A stretch of 64,000 nucleotides of DNA from UBA6168 sp964423205 (lineage in GTDB: Bacteria; Bacteroidota; Bacteroidia; Chitinophagales; Saprospiraceae), in the NCBI GenBank assembly GCA_964423205.1, contig CAYRDX010000018.1, forward strand, positions 5,530-69,529, given 5' to 3'. This document shows positions 44,021 to 52,043 of the stretch, one piece after another (position 1 is the first letter of the stretch; the number at the start of each line of letters is the position of its first letter). The notes under the pieces are model-generated. The model did not search any database. It had not been told where the DNA came from and was given only the letters and a program-made list of their open reading frames with translations. Position numbers and translations under genes: made by a program.

Positions 44021-44118
44021 TAATGAGTCAAAAATAAAGTTGCCAAATTGTTTCCTTAACCACTTGAAAATCAGTTGGAAAACTTTTGCCTTTTTACTTT
44101 TTACTTTTGCCTTTTTAC
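44021..44118 (+). repeat. Interspersed repeat, copy B (five-heptamer array)
   Basis: Starts TAATGAGTCAAAAATAAAGT, keeps the full unique part including CTTAACCACTTGAAAATCAG, and ends in five 7-mers at 44084-44118 (TTTTGCC, TTTTTAC, TTTTTAC, TTTTGCC, TTTTTAC). The base after it begins the truncated pseudogene. Confidence 0.88.
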
Positions 44119-44119
44119 T

Positions 44120-44454
44120 GAACTATAAATCATCTTTGGGAATGAAACTCGTAGCAGATTACACACAAAAATTGCCAATGGGTGTGGCATGGAAATCCAA
44201 TCTTTCAGCCTTTGTCAGCTGCAAAGACCTGTCAAATTTCTCCAATTGGACTTGGGTAAATGGTCTCAGTTTCTCAGTATGAAAGGCATAGGTGTCGGAT
44301 TTGAATTCGGATTGAGAAACAACAAACAAGAGGGTTACAATTATAAATTGGCCAAAGACAAACTGTCACCAGCCAACTTCAAGATTGAAGTCCTCGCGGG
44401 TTCAGTTAATCCATTACAGACATATGGTTGCTCGGTTTTACTTATCAACTTTAA
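44120..44454 (+). pseudogene. 3' fragment of an outer-membrane beta-barrel-like gene (DUF3078-like), frameshifted
   Basis: Three overlapping frames together encode a barrel-like C-terminus. Frame one (from about 44121) gives NYKSSLGMKLVADYTQKL and WKSNLSAFVSCKDLSNFSNW up to a stop at 44277-44279. Frame two continues KGIGVGFEFGLRNNKQEGYN to about 44424. Frame three, after one missing base near 44425, ends WLLGFTYQL and a stop at 44452-44454. Alternating hydrophobic/polar residues and the final aromatic-L are typical of outer-membrane barrels. The 5' part is absent, its place taken by repeat copy B. The family name is a best guess from memory. Confidence 0.55.
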
Positions 44455-44476
44455 GCATAGCTAATACAAAATTCAT

Positions 44477-44512
44477 AGAAATGCCTGTTCTGAATCCGGG
44501 ACAGGCATTTCT
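44477..44512 (+). terminator. Hairpin after the pseudogene
   Basis: Perfect 12-base stem AGAAATGCCTGT / ACAGGCATTTCT with a 12-base loop, followed by GTTTACTTTT. It supports the view that a real gene once ended here. Confidence 0.65.
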
Positions 44513-44515
44513 GTT

Positions 44516-44523
44516 TACTTTTG
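44516..44523 (+). promoter_or_regulatory. Putative -7 box of the 3-hydroxyacyl-CoA dehydrogenase gene
   Basis: TACTTTTG immediately after the hairpin, 21 bases before the ATG at 44545; the leader would be very short. Confidence 0.4.
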
Positions 44524-44544
44524 GCATTTTAAATTTTTATTACA

Positions 44545-45702
44545 ATGGCTCAGGTAGGAATAATTGGTTCGGGTACCATGGGAACGGGGATTGCACAGGT
44601 TGTTGCCAGTGCCGGGAATGAAGTTCTCCTGTTCGACTCCAATGAGCAGGTTCTCAATCAAGCCAGGGACACCCTATTGACCCGTTTGAACCGCTTAGCC
44701 GAAAAAGGCCAAATTGATGACCTTGAGGCCAAAGCGATTTTTGGAAGGATATACTTCATAGACGATTTGGATGCTTTCAGCAATGTCGAACTGGTCATCG
44801 AAGCAATCATTGAAAACCTTGACATTAAAAAGAACCTGTTTGCCGATTTGGAAAAAATAATTCCTCAGGATTCACTCTTGTCAACAAATACTTCATCGCT
44901 TTCCGTAACCTCAATCGCCTCTGCATGTAAAAATCCTGAAAGAGTCGTCGGGATTCATTTTTTCAATCCGGCTCCACTGATGAAATTGATTGAAATAGTA
45001 CCGGCACTTCAAACCAGTGAATCCACTACAAACACGGTCAAGAGCTTTGTGAAAAGTTGGGACAAAATTCCCGTTATAGCCAAAGACACTCCCGGGTTCA
45101 TTGTAAACAGGGTAGCCAGGCCATTTTACAGTGAAGCTATCAGGATTCTGGATGAAGGCATTGCGGATATTGCGACCATCGACTGGGCTGTGGCGGAAAT
45201 CGGAGGCTTCAAAATGGGGCCTTTCACCCTAATGGACCTTATTGGAAACGACATCAACTATGCGGTGACCGAATCAGTTTTCAACTCTTTTTATTTCGAG
45301 CCGCGTTACCAGCCTTCTTTCACTCAGAAAAGATTAGTGGAAGCAGGATGGCTTGGACGTAAGACTGGAAAGGGGTTCTATGATTATCGTGAAAAATCAG
45401 ATCAGCCACTGCCGAAAAAGGACTTGGACCTTGGAAATGAAATATTCAACCGCATATTGCTGATGTTGATAAATGAAGCTGCTGATGCATTGTATTTTGG
45501 AGTCGCCAGCAAAGAAGACCTGGATATTGCCATGACCACAGGTGTTAATTATCCGAAAGGCCTGTTGAGATGGGCTGATGAATTGGGTATAGAAAAGGCT
45601 GTTGCAATGATGGATGAATTGCACCACAATTATCTTGAAGACAGATACAGATGCAGTGTACTGCTCCGGAAAATGGCAAAAGAAGGCAAGACATTTTATT
45701 GA
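44545..45702 (+). CDS. 3-hydroxyacyl-CoA dehydrogenase (PaaH/Hbd type)
   Basis: A 385-residue NAD-dependent 3-hydroxyacyl-CoA dehydrogenase. The Rossmann motif is VGIIGSGTMGTGIAQVVASA (residues 4-23). The catalytic region shows VVGIHFFNPAPLMKLIEIVP, and the 3HCDH C-terminal domain has DTPGFIVNRVARPFYSEAIR. A second partial C-terminal repeat (about 295-385) is present. It oxidises 3-hydroxyacyl-CoAs in phenylacetate, butyrate or fatty-acid turnover. The adjacent PaaI thioesterase and a 3-oxoadipyl-type thiolase 2.6 kb away point to phenylacetate-type catabolism, but the PaaABCDE core is not in the window. Confidence 0.92.
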   Translation: MAQVGIIGSGTMGTGIAQVVASAGNEVLLFDSNEQVLNQARDTLLTRLNRLAEKGQIDDLEAKAIFGRIYFIDDLDAFSNVELVIEAIIENLDIKKNLFADLEKIIPQDSLLSTNTSSLSVTSIASACKNPERVVGIHFFNPAPLMKLIEIVPALQTSESTTNTVKSFVKSWDKIPVIAKDTPGFIVNRVARPFYSEAIRILDEGIADIATIDWAVAEIGGFKMGPFTLMDLIGNDINYAVTESVFNSFYFEPRYQPSFTQKRLVEAGWLGRKTGKGFYDYREKSDQPLPKKDLDLGNEIFNRILLMLINEAADALYFGVASKEDLDIAMTTGVNYPKGLLRWADELGIEKAVAMMDELHHNYLEDRYRCSVLLRKMAKEGKTFY

Positions 45703-46140
45703 ATGAAAAAGGTTTTTATGAACACCAACGAACAAGCAAAAAGAATAGTAGATTCAATGATGGAAGCAGATTCATTCAGCCGCTGGCTGGGTATTGAAAT
45801 CCTGGATATTGGGATTGGCTCTTCTGTGTTGAAAATGGCAGTCCGGGATGAAATGTTGAATGGATTTCAAATCGCACATGGTGGCATTACCTATTCTTTG
45901 GCTGACAGTGCGCTGGCTTTTGCTTCCAATTCAACAGGCCAACAGGCAGTGTCGGTGGAGACTTCCATTTCGCATGTGAAACCCGTTTTTGCTGGGGATA
46001 TTCTCACAGCAACTGCAACGGAGGAGAGCAGGTCGAGAAAAATCGGAATTTACAAAGTAGAAATCCTGAACCAGAAGATAGAGAAAGTGGCCTTATTCAA
46101 AGGGGTGGTTTATTTCATGTCCAGCCAACCTAACAATTGA
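45703..46140 (+). CDS. paaI: PaaI-type hotdog thioesterase
   Basis: A 145-residue hotdog-fold thioesterase of the PaaI family, which hydrolyses phenylacetyl- or hydroxyphenylacetyl-CoA to relieve trapped CoA. The motif NGFQIAHGGITYSLADSALA holds the Asn, HGG and the catalytic Asp of the family; SVETSISHVKPVFAGDILTA follows. Its ATG directly follows the TGA of the dehydrogenase gene, so the two are translationally coupled. An internal ATG five codons in is an alternative start. Confidence 0.9.
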   Translation: MKKVFMNTNEQAKRIVDSMMEADSFSRWLGIEILDIGIGSSVLKMAVRDEMLNGFQIAHGGITYSLADSALAFASNSTGQQAVSVETSISHVKPVFAGDILTATATEESRSRKIGIYKVEILNQKIEKVALFKGVVYFMSSQPNN

Positions 46141-46232
46141 CCATTGTCTTGTCCAGTACATTCGGAAGGAATTTACCCTTTAAAACCACCTTAACTGATA
46201 ATAGTCACGAAGCAATAAAGTACCTAAAGGCT

Positions 46233-46240
46233 TATATTTG
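46233..46240 (+). promoter_or_regulatory. Putative -7 box of the MbnP-like gene
   Basis: TATATTTG (TAnnTTTG), 46 bases before the ATG at 46287. Confidence 0.4.
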
Positions 46241-46286
46241 GTGGAAACGAAGGACCAGGTTTTCATCATAAAGTTCCCTAACCATT

Positions 46287-47045
46287 ATGAAAAAATATAC
46301 TTCCCTGATCCCTGCCCTAACCTTCGTTGTCATTTTCATATTCTTTTCCGGATGTAAGAAAGATCCGCAGGAAAATTTTATCAAAATCACCCTCGACCAT
46401 AATGTCGCAGGCAACAAACTGGAGTTGAACGAAAAGTGGTACAGCTGCGCAGCCGGACATAAATTCAATGTCATCCGGCTGAAGTATTACCTCTCTAATT
46501 TTGCACTGCATAAAACTGATGGCAGTGTTTTCAAAACAGACATGGTCCACTATTGCGACATCGAAAAATCTGGAACAAAGACAATCAACTTACCAGAAGT
46601 ACCCAATGGTGAATACAATAAACTCTCTCTCATATTTGGCCTCGACGAAGTGCGGAATGTAAACGGCGGCCTGCCCAACACCACGACCAATATCAATATG
46701 GAATGGCCAATTCCGGGCGACCAGGGTTACCACTACATGAAATTCGAGGGTAAATACGATGTGCTGGGAAGTGGCAAAATAAAAAGTTACAACCTCCACA
46801 CCGGCGCCACCGGCAACAACCAAAACTATATCAAAATTACCCTGCCATTGAATCAACCTTTCAAAATGACTGGGGAGGGTTGGTCGATAAATTTATTGTT
46901 GGACCTGAATGAATGGTTACAAAACCCGACAGTCTATGATTTTGAGACTTTTGGTTCCCAAATCATGGACAATCAACAAGCTCAATTAATTTTGAAAAAC
47001 AATGGTGCAACTGTTTTTAGTGTGAGATCCGTTGACAGGAACTGA
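46287..47045 (+). CDS. MbnP-like lipoprotein (copper-binding metallo pair)
   Basis: A 252-residue lipoprotein (lipobox FSGC, Cys23). The body fits the MbnP family: HKFNVIRLKYYLSNFALHK near residue 55-73 and the signature NMEWPIPGDQGYHYMKFEG, in which the W...GYxxMKxEG pattern is diagnostic. In Methylosinus MbnP binds copper and its partner MbnH, a di-heme MauG-like protein, converts a Trp to kynurenine. The next gene here encodes a di-heme protein, matching the known pair. It lacks any methanobactin genes, as is usual outside methanotrophs. The role in copper handling is inferred. Confidence 0.82.
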   Translation: MKKYTSLIPALTFVVIFIFFSGCKKDPQENFIKITLDHNVAGNKLELNEKWYSCAAGHKFNVIRLKYYLSNFALHKTDGSVFKTDMVHYCDIEKSGTKTINLPEVPNGEYNKLSLIFGLDEVRNVNGGLPNTTTNINMEWPIPGDQGYHYMKFEGKYDVLGSGKIKSYNLHTGATGNNQNYIKITLPLNQPFKMTGEGWSINLLLDLNEWLQNPTVYDFETFGSQIMDNQQAQLILKNNGATVFSVRSVDRN

Positions 47046-47103
47046 ATTGGCTTCAAGATTTCTGAAACCTTAACCATGAAACACATTTTTAATCTTTACA
47101 CGG

Positions 47104-47159
47104 TAATGAGTCAAAAATAAAGTTGCCAAACTTTTGCCTTTTTACTTTTGCCTTTATAC
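47104..47159 (+). repeat. Interspersed repeat, copy C (internally deleted, four-heptamer array)
   Basis: TAATGAGTCAAAAATAAAGT, then GCCAAA, joins directly to the heptamer array TTTTGCC TTTTTAC TTTTGCC TTTATAC at 47132-47159. Relative to copy B the middle segment of about 34 bases is missing, with AAA at both edges. It ends 9 bases before the MbnH-like ATG. TTG (47123-47125)-N17-TACTTTTG (47143-47150) forms a promoter-like pair. Confidence 0.85.
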
Positions 47160-47168
47160 TTACTCAAG

Positions 47169-48173
47169 ATGAAAAGGACATTTCCAATCATAGCAGTAAT
47201 AGTAGGGCTGGTCATGCTGGCAGGTAGCTGCAATAAGGAAGAACCGGGCCCAAAGTATGAGTACAATCCAACACCATACAACCTAAGAATACCAGCCAAT
47301 TTTCCACTTCTGGACATTTCCCCGGAAAACCCCACTACTGTTCAGGGTGTAAAACTGGGCAGGATGTTATTCTACGACCCCATATTGCACAAGGACAGCA
47401 CGGAATCATGTGCCTCCTGCCATAAGCAGGGATTAGCCTTTTCATCTGACCCCACAGTTTTACCACACATCAATCTGGCGTGGAACACCGCGTTTTTGTG
47501 GAATGGGAAAATTCAGGGCAGCATCGAAGACATTATGCTTTTCGAGGTCAAAGAATTTTTCAAAACCGATCTTCAGCGATTGCAGCGCCATAAGGACTAT
47601 CCAAGGTTATTTTATGAAGCATTTGGTACAGATAAGATTACTCATGAATTGGCGGCCAAAGCTCTGGTACAGTTTGAAAGGACATTGATTTCCACCAATT
47701 CCAAATACGACAAAGTGCTGGATAAAACATCCGGCGTATTTCTGACGGATGCAGAACTCAACGGCTACGAAATCTTCAACACTGAAAAAGGCGACTGTTT
47801 CCATTGCCACGGAGGCATCCTGTTCACAGATAACCAGTTTCACAACAACGGACTGGATGCCATACCGGAAGCCGGCCTGAAAGAAACTTCCGGATTGGCC
47901 ACAGATGATGGAAAATGGAAAACACCTACCCTCAGAAACATTGCCATCACGGGGCCCTACATGCATGATGGAAGGTATAAAACCTTGGAGGAAGTGGTGG
48001 AATTCTACAGCTCAGGATTAAAAATGTCAGCAACAGTTGACCCGCTAATGAAAAATGTGCACAAAGGGGGCGTGAGATTGACCGCCAGAGAAAAAAGCGA
48101 CCTGATTGCTTTCCTGCATACACTTACCGATTCGTCTTTCCTAAAAAATCCGAGCTTAAGCAATCCATTTTAG
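47169..48173 (+). CDS. Di-heme cytochrome c peroxidase/MauG family protein (MbnH-like)
   Basis: 334 residues from the ATG at 47169; lipobox LAGSC (Cys21). Two heme c sites are visible: C81-AS-C84-H85 in the first half and C210-FH-C213-H214 in the second, giving the standard two-domain CCP/MauG layout. Family blocks include VQGVKLGRMLFYDP and KTPTLRNIAITGPYMHDGRY. Being next to the MbnP-like gene suggests an MbnH-type role (Trp to kynurenine oxidation in the partner) and not peroxide removal. An upstream TTG would add 7 codons from within repeat copy C and is disfavoured. Confidence 0.9.
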   Translation: MKRTFPIIAVIVGLVMLAGSCNKEEPGPKYEYNPTPYNLRIPANFPLLDISPENPTTVQGVKLGRMLFYDPILHKDSTESCASCHKQGLAFSSDPTVLPHINLAWNTAFLWNGKIQGSIEDIMLFEVKEFFKTDLQRLQRHKDYPRLFYEAFGTDKITHELAAKALVQFERTLISTNSKYDKVLDKTSGVFLTDAELNGYEIFNTEKGDCFHCHGGILFTDNQFHNNGLDAIPEAGLKETSGLATDDGKWKTPTLRNIAITGPYMHDGRYKTLEEVVEFYSSGLKMSATVDPLMKNVHKGGVRLTAREKSDLIAFLHTLTDSSFLKNPSLSNPF

Positions 48174-48326
48174 TCATTTCAGAGGCCACTCCTTTTCGCA
48201 AGGTGACGCCTCTAACTGCCCTCAGGAAGGATGTCGGTTGTATATTATTGCAATCCAAAAGGGCAACTATTTTTTTACCTTTCCGCTGCATACTGCATCC
48301 ACCTTTTCTTTTAATACCAAATTATC

Positions 48327-49541
48327 ATGAAAGAAGCTTTCATCGTTGACGCCGTCAGAACTCCGGTTGGAAATTTCCAGGGAACCCTTTCTACTGTAAG
48401 ATGCGACGACCTCGCTGCCCATTCAATCCGGGCCTTAATCGCACGGCATCCCGAAATTCCGCCCGACGCCTATGAGGACGTTTATTTCGGCTGCGCCAAT
48501 CAGGCAGGTGAGGACAACCGCAATGTAGCCAGGATGGCACTTTTGCTGGCAGGCTTGCCGTGGAGTGTTCCCGGTGAAACGGTGAACCGGCTTTGCGCAA
48601 GCGGTATGGCAGCGGTCATTCATGCAGGAAGAGCCATTCAAACCGGTCATGGAGACCTGTTTATAGCCGGAGGGGTGGAGCACATGACGAGAGGGCCCTG
48701 GGTCATCTCCAAAGTGTCGCAGGCATACGGCAGGGATGCAGAAATGCACGACAGCAGTTTTGGCTGGCGTTTTATCAACCCCAAAATGGAGGAACTGTAT
48801 GGCACAGAAGGCATGGGGCAAACGGCAGAAAACTTAGCTGAAAAATATAAAATCAGCAGGGAAGACCAGGACAGGTTTGCCTGTTGGTCGCAGCAAAAAG
48901 CAACTGCTGCAATGGAGAGTGGCCGTCTGACAAAAGAAATCGTATCCGTCCCAATACCCCAAAGAAAAGGCGAACCGGTAATGTTTTCACAAGATGAATT
49001 CATAAAACCAGGAACGAGTATCGAGGCACTTGGCAAGCTTCGGCCCGCCTTTAAAAAAATGGAATTAGGAGGAACTATTACTGCTGGCAATGCCTCCGGA
49101 CTCAATGATGGCGCTGCTGCCATGCTGGTCGCCTCTGAGACCACACTTCACAAATACAATCTAAAACCTTTGGCCAGAATAGTGTCTTCCGGAGTAGCAG
49201 GAGTTGAGCCAAGAATCATGGGAATTGGTCCGGTACCCGCCTCAGAAAAAGCACTTCGGCGGGCCGGTCTTAACCTTTCCGACATGGACATCATCGAGTT
49301 AAATGAAGCTTTTGCAGCACAGGTTTTAGCGTGCACCCGAACATGGGGTATTGATGATGACGATGAAAGGCTCAATCCAAATGGTGGCGCGATTGCCATT
49401 GGGCATCCTCTTGGAATGTCGGGAACAAGGATTCTTCAAACTGCCGCATTGGAACTGCATAAGCAACAAAAGAAGTACGCACTTGTTACCATGTGCGTGG
49501 GTGTCGGACAAGGTTTTGCCGTTGTTTTGGAAAAAGTCTGA
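48327..49541 (+). CDS. Thiolase, 3-oxoadipyl-CoA thiolase type
   Basis: A 404-residue degradative thiolase. It starts EAFIVDAVRTPVGNFQGTLS and has the nucleophilic Cys90 in NRLCASGM. The motif CANQAGEDNRNVARMALLLA is the marker of the PcaF/PaaJ 3-oxoadipyl-CoA group. The His (GAIAIGHPLGMSG) and second Cys (TMCVGVGQG) of the active site are present. It cleaves 3-oxoadipyl-CoA or acetoacetyl-CoA-like substrates to acetyl-CoA. With the dehydrogenase and PaaI genes upstream it suggests lower phenylacetate or beta-ketoadipate catabolism. Confidence 0.93.
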   Translation: MKEAFIVDAVRTPVGNFQGTLSTVRCDDLAAHSIRALIARHPEIPPDAYEDVYFGCANQAGEDNRNVARMALLLAGLPWSVPGETVNRLCASGMAAVIHAGRAIQTGHGDLFIAGGVEHMTRGPWVISKVSQAYGRDAEMHDSSFGWRFINPKMEELYGTEGMGQTAENLAEKYKISREDQDRFACWSQQKATAAMESGRLTKEIVSVPIPQRKGEPVMFSQDEFIKPGTSIEALGKLRPAFKKMELGGTITAGNASGLNDGAAAMLVASETTLHKYNLKPLARIVSSGVAGVEPRIMGIGPVPASEKALRRAGLNLSDMDIIELNEAFAAQVLACTRTWGIDDDDERLNPNGGAIAIGHPLGMSGTRILQTAALELHKQQKKYALVTMCVGVGQGFAVVLEKV

Positions 49542-49643
49542 GTCTCGAATCACCATAACTTTATGTCCAGATGGCTGTTTATTGTTGAAATTTCACTGAT
49601 TCTTTCTCCAACAACTGCAAAATCACAACAACTCAAATTCCAA

Positions 49644-50546
49644 ATGAATAGAAAAATCGCTGTTTTCATTTTTTCATTTTTCGCCTTTATCCTCGTCCAT
49701 GCGCAAACCGCCGCACCGGTTGCGGAAGTTAAAGTTGAAAACGCCCTATTGTGGAAAATAAGTGGAAAAGAGCTGACCGAACCATCCTATTTGTACGGCA
49801 CCATTCACCTCATCGGAAAAGAGGACTTCTTTCTGAGCGACAGCACGATGGCTTTCATACGCAGAGCCGATAAGGTGGTTTTTGAGATCGACATGAAAGA
49901 GATGAACAACATAGTGACTCAGATTTCCCTGCTTACCAAGGCCATGATGAAAGACGGGACTTCCCTGAAAGACTTGTTGACCGAGGAGGAATACAAAGTT
50001 GTGGACGCACATTTTCGGAAGATGGGATTGCCACTGTTTCTTTTTGAGCGTATGAAGCCAATGTTCCTGACGGTTTTTGCCGGTATGGATTTCTCACCAC
50101 AGGCCATGGCCGCAGGGGATATGGTCTCTTATGAAATGAAAATCATGGAATTGGCTGATAAGGGCAAAAAGAAAACCGGCGGCCTGGAGACAGTAGAGTT
50201 TCAGATGAGCGTTTTTGACAGCATTCCTTATCTCGACCAGGCAAAGATGCTGGTAGAGAGCATCCGCACTGCCAATGCCGGTGAGGATGAGTTCCGTAAA
50301 ATGGTGGAGTTGTACAAAAATCAGGACATCAACGGCATGGTCAGCAGTATGAAATCGGATGATGATTTTATTAAGTACGAAGAATTACTTTTGAACTCAA
50401 GAAATAAAAATTGGATACCTGTAATGTCCGGACACATGAAAGTACAATCAACTTTTTTTGCAGTCGGTGCCGGACATTTGGGTGGAATAAATGGCGTCAT
50501 AACTTTATTGCGAAAAGCAGGATATACGCTGACTCCCATCCCATAA
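49644..50546 (+). CDS. TraB/GumN family protein
   Basis: 300 residues from the ATG at 49644 (MNRKIAVFIFSFFAFILVHA, a signal peptide); the frame is open 27 codons upstream. The TraB/GumN domain shows LLWKISGKELTEPSYLYGTI at the start with the GTIHLIGKED motif, EIDMKEMN, GGLETVEFQMSVFDSIP and the C-terminal VGAGHLGGINGVITLLRKAG with the conserved GH. These proteins are proposed metalloproteases (Tiki-like fold); substrate unknown. Exported. Confidence 0.92.
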   Translation: MNRKIAVFIFSFFAFILVHAQTAAPVAEVKVENALLWKISGKELTEPSYLYGTIHLIGKEDFFLSDSTMAFIRRADKVVFEIDMKEMNNIVTQISLLTKAMMKDGTSLKDLLTEEEYKVVDAHFRKMGLPLFLFERMKPMFLTVFAGMDFSPQAMAAGDMVSYEMKIMELADKGKKKTGGLETVEFQMSVFDSIPYLDQAKMLVESIRTANAGEDEFRKMVELYKNQDINGMVSSMKSDDDFIKYEELLLNSRNKNWIPVMSGHMKVQSTFFAVGAGHLGGINGVITLLRKAGYTLTPIP

Positions 50547-50578
50547 AGTATCCTTGCGTCAAAATCATCAATAGCCTT

Positions 50579-52006
50579 ATGCCAGATACCATACTTGTCG
50601 AAAACAAATCCACAAAGGAAATACAACGGATATTCAAGTTGCAGCTATCCAACCACTTGAACGTTGGAAAAAGCTCAGCAAGAGAAAGAATCAACAAACT
50701 GAAGCGCTTTGGCGATGCCATCATGCGGTACCAGCCGGAAATTCAGAAAGCCGTTTATCAGGATTTTAAAAAGCCGGTTTTTGAAGTGGATGCGACGGAG
50801 ATTCTACCCCTTATGAGTGGGCTGAGACACGTAAAACGCAACCTCCGCAAGTGGATGGCACCTCATAGAGTAGCAGGCACCTTGCCATTACTGGGTTCCA
50901 CCTCATGGATTCAATACGAATCGAAAGGCGTTTGCCTCATCATATCGCCCTGGAACTTCCCTTTCAATCTGAGTTTCGTGCCACTGGTATCGGCAATAGC
51001 AGCCGGCAATTGTGCCATCATTAAACCTTCGGAGCATACACCGCATTCTTCGGCTTTGATTAAAAAAATCGTACAGGAGGTTTTTGATGAAAACGAAGTA
51101 GCTGTAATTGAAGGGGCCATTGAGGAAAGTCAGGCACTGCTGAAATTGCCTTTCCATCACATATTTTTCACAGGCTCACCTCAGGTTGGCAAAATAGTGA
51201 TGAAGGCTGCAGCAGAAAATCTAACTTCTGTTACACTTGAGTTAGGGGGAAAATCACCCACCATAGTTGATGAGACTGTAGATATAAAATCCGCCGCTGC
51301 GAGTATATCCTTTGCCAAATACACCAACTGTGGACAGATTTGTATAGCTCCGGATTACATTTTGGTGCATAAATCCGTCGAGGAAAAACTCATCAATGCG
51401 ATGAAAAAGAGCATCGCTGAATTTTATGGAAAGGAAGTCAGCAACTCTGAATCGTATCCCAGAATCGTCAACAGAAATCATTTCAGGAAACTGAAATCAA
51501 ACCTGGAAGATGCCCTGAGCAAAGGAGCCAGAATTCTTTTTGGTGGAAATCACCATGCAGAATCCAAATATTTCGAACCCACTTTCCTGACAGACGTCAA
51601 TATGGATATGCAGGTAATGACCGAGGAGATTTTTGGGCCATTGCTACCCTTCCGTTCTTATGAAAAACTACAGGAAGTGATTGATTTTATCAATTCCGGC
51701 GAACGTCCTCTGGCACTAAACATATATAGCCGCAACAGAAAAAACATCGATTTTATACTCCAGAATACCCGGGTTGGTGGTACCTGCATCAACAATTCCT
51801 CCATGCATTTTATGAACCACAATCTGCCATTTGGTGGCATCAACAACAGTGGAATCGGGAAATCTCACGGCTGGTATGGCTTCCGGGATTTTTCACATGA
51901 AAGGTCCGTTTACAGGCAGGATTTTCCCGGCATTGCCAGCTTGCTGACGCCACCCTATAAGCGATGGAAAGAAAAAGTAATTGACCTCACCCTTAAATGG
52001 TTTTAA
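50579..52006 (+). CDS. Aldehyde dehydrogenase (class 3-like)
   Basis: 475 residues from the ATG at 50579. A longer frame reaches back into the TraB gene and is rejected. NAD-binding and catalytic motifs are SPWNFPFNLSF, IKPSEHTPHSSAL, FTGSPQVGKIVMKAAA, the general base Glu221 in TLELGGKSP and the nucleophile Cys255 in NCGQICIAPDY. The sequence and the short N-terminus match the class 3/fatty-aldehyde dehydrogenase group. It ends with an amphipathic C-terminus (RWKEKVIDLTLKWF). Likely oxidises medium- or long-chain aldehydes. Confidence 0.93.
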   Translation: MPDTILVENKSTKEIQRIFKLQLSNHLNVGKSSARERINKLKRFGDAIMRYQPEIQKAVYQDFKKPVFEVDATEILPLMSGLRHVKRNLRKWMAPHRVAGTLPLLGSTSWIQYESKGVCLIISPWNFPFNLSFVPLVSAIAAGNCAIIKPSEHTPHSSALIKKIVQEVFDENEVAVIEGAIEESQALLKLPFHHIFFTGSPQVGKIVMKAAAENLTSVTLELGGKSPTIVDETVDIKSAAASISFAKYTNCGQICIAPDYILVHKSVEEKLINAMKKSIAEFYGKEVSNSESYPRIVNRNHFRKLKSNLEDALSKGARILFGGNHHAESKYFEPTFLTDVNMDMQVMTEEIFGPLLPFRSYEKLQEVIDFINSGERPLALNIYSRNRKNIDFILQNTRVGGTCINNSSMHFMNHNLPFGGINNSGIGKSHGWYGFRDFSHERSVYRQDFPGIASLLTPPYKRWKEKVIDLTLKWF

Positions 52007-52043
52007 TATTATTGCAACTTTTTAGAAAGGATTTCTTCGATTT

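Noticed and set aside
43965..44282. 105-codon ORF running through repeat copy B
   Set aside because: Its first half is repeat sequence; only the part after 44120 is coding-like, treated as a pseudogene fragment.
48391..49556. Several long minus-strand ORFs inside the thiolase gene
   Set aside because: Shadows of a clear plus-strand thiolase with intact active-site motifs.
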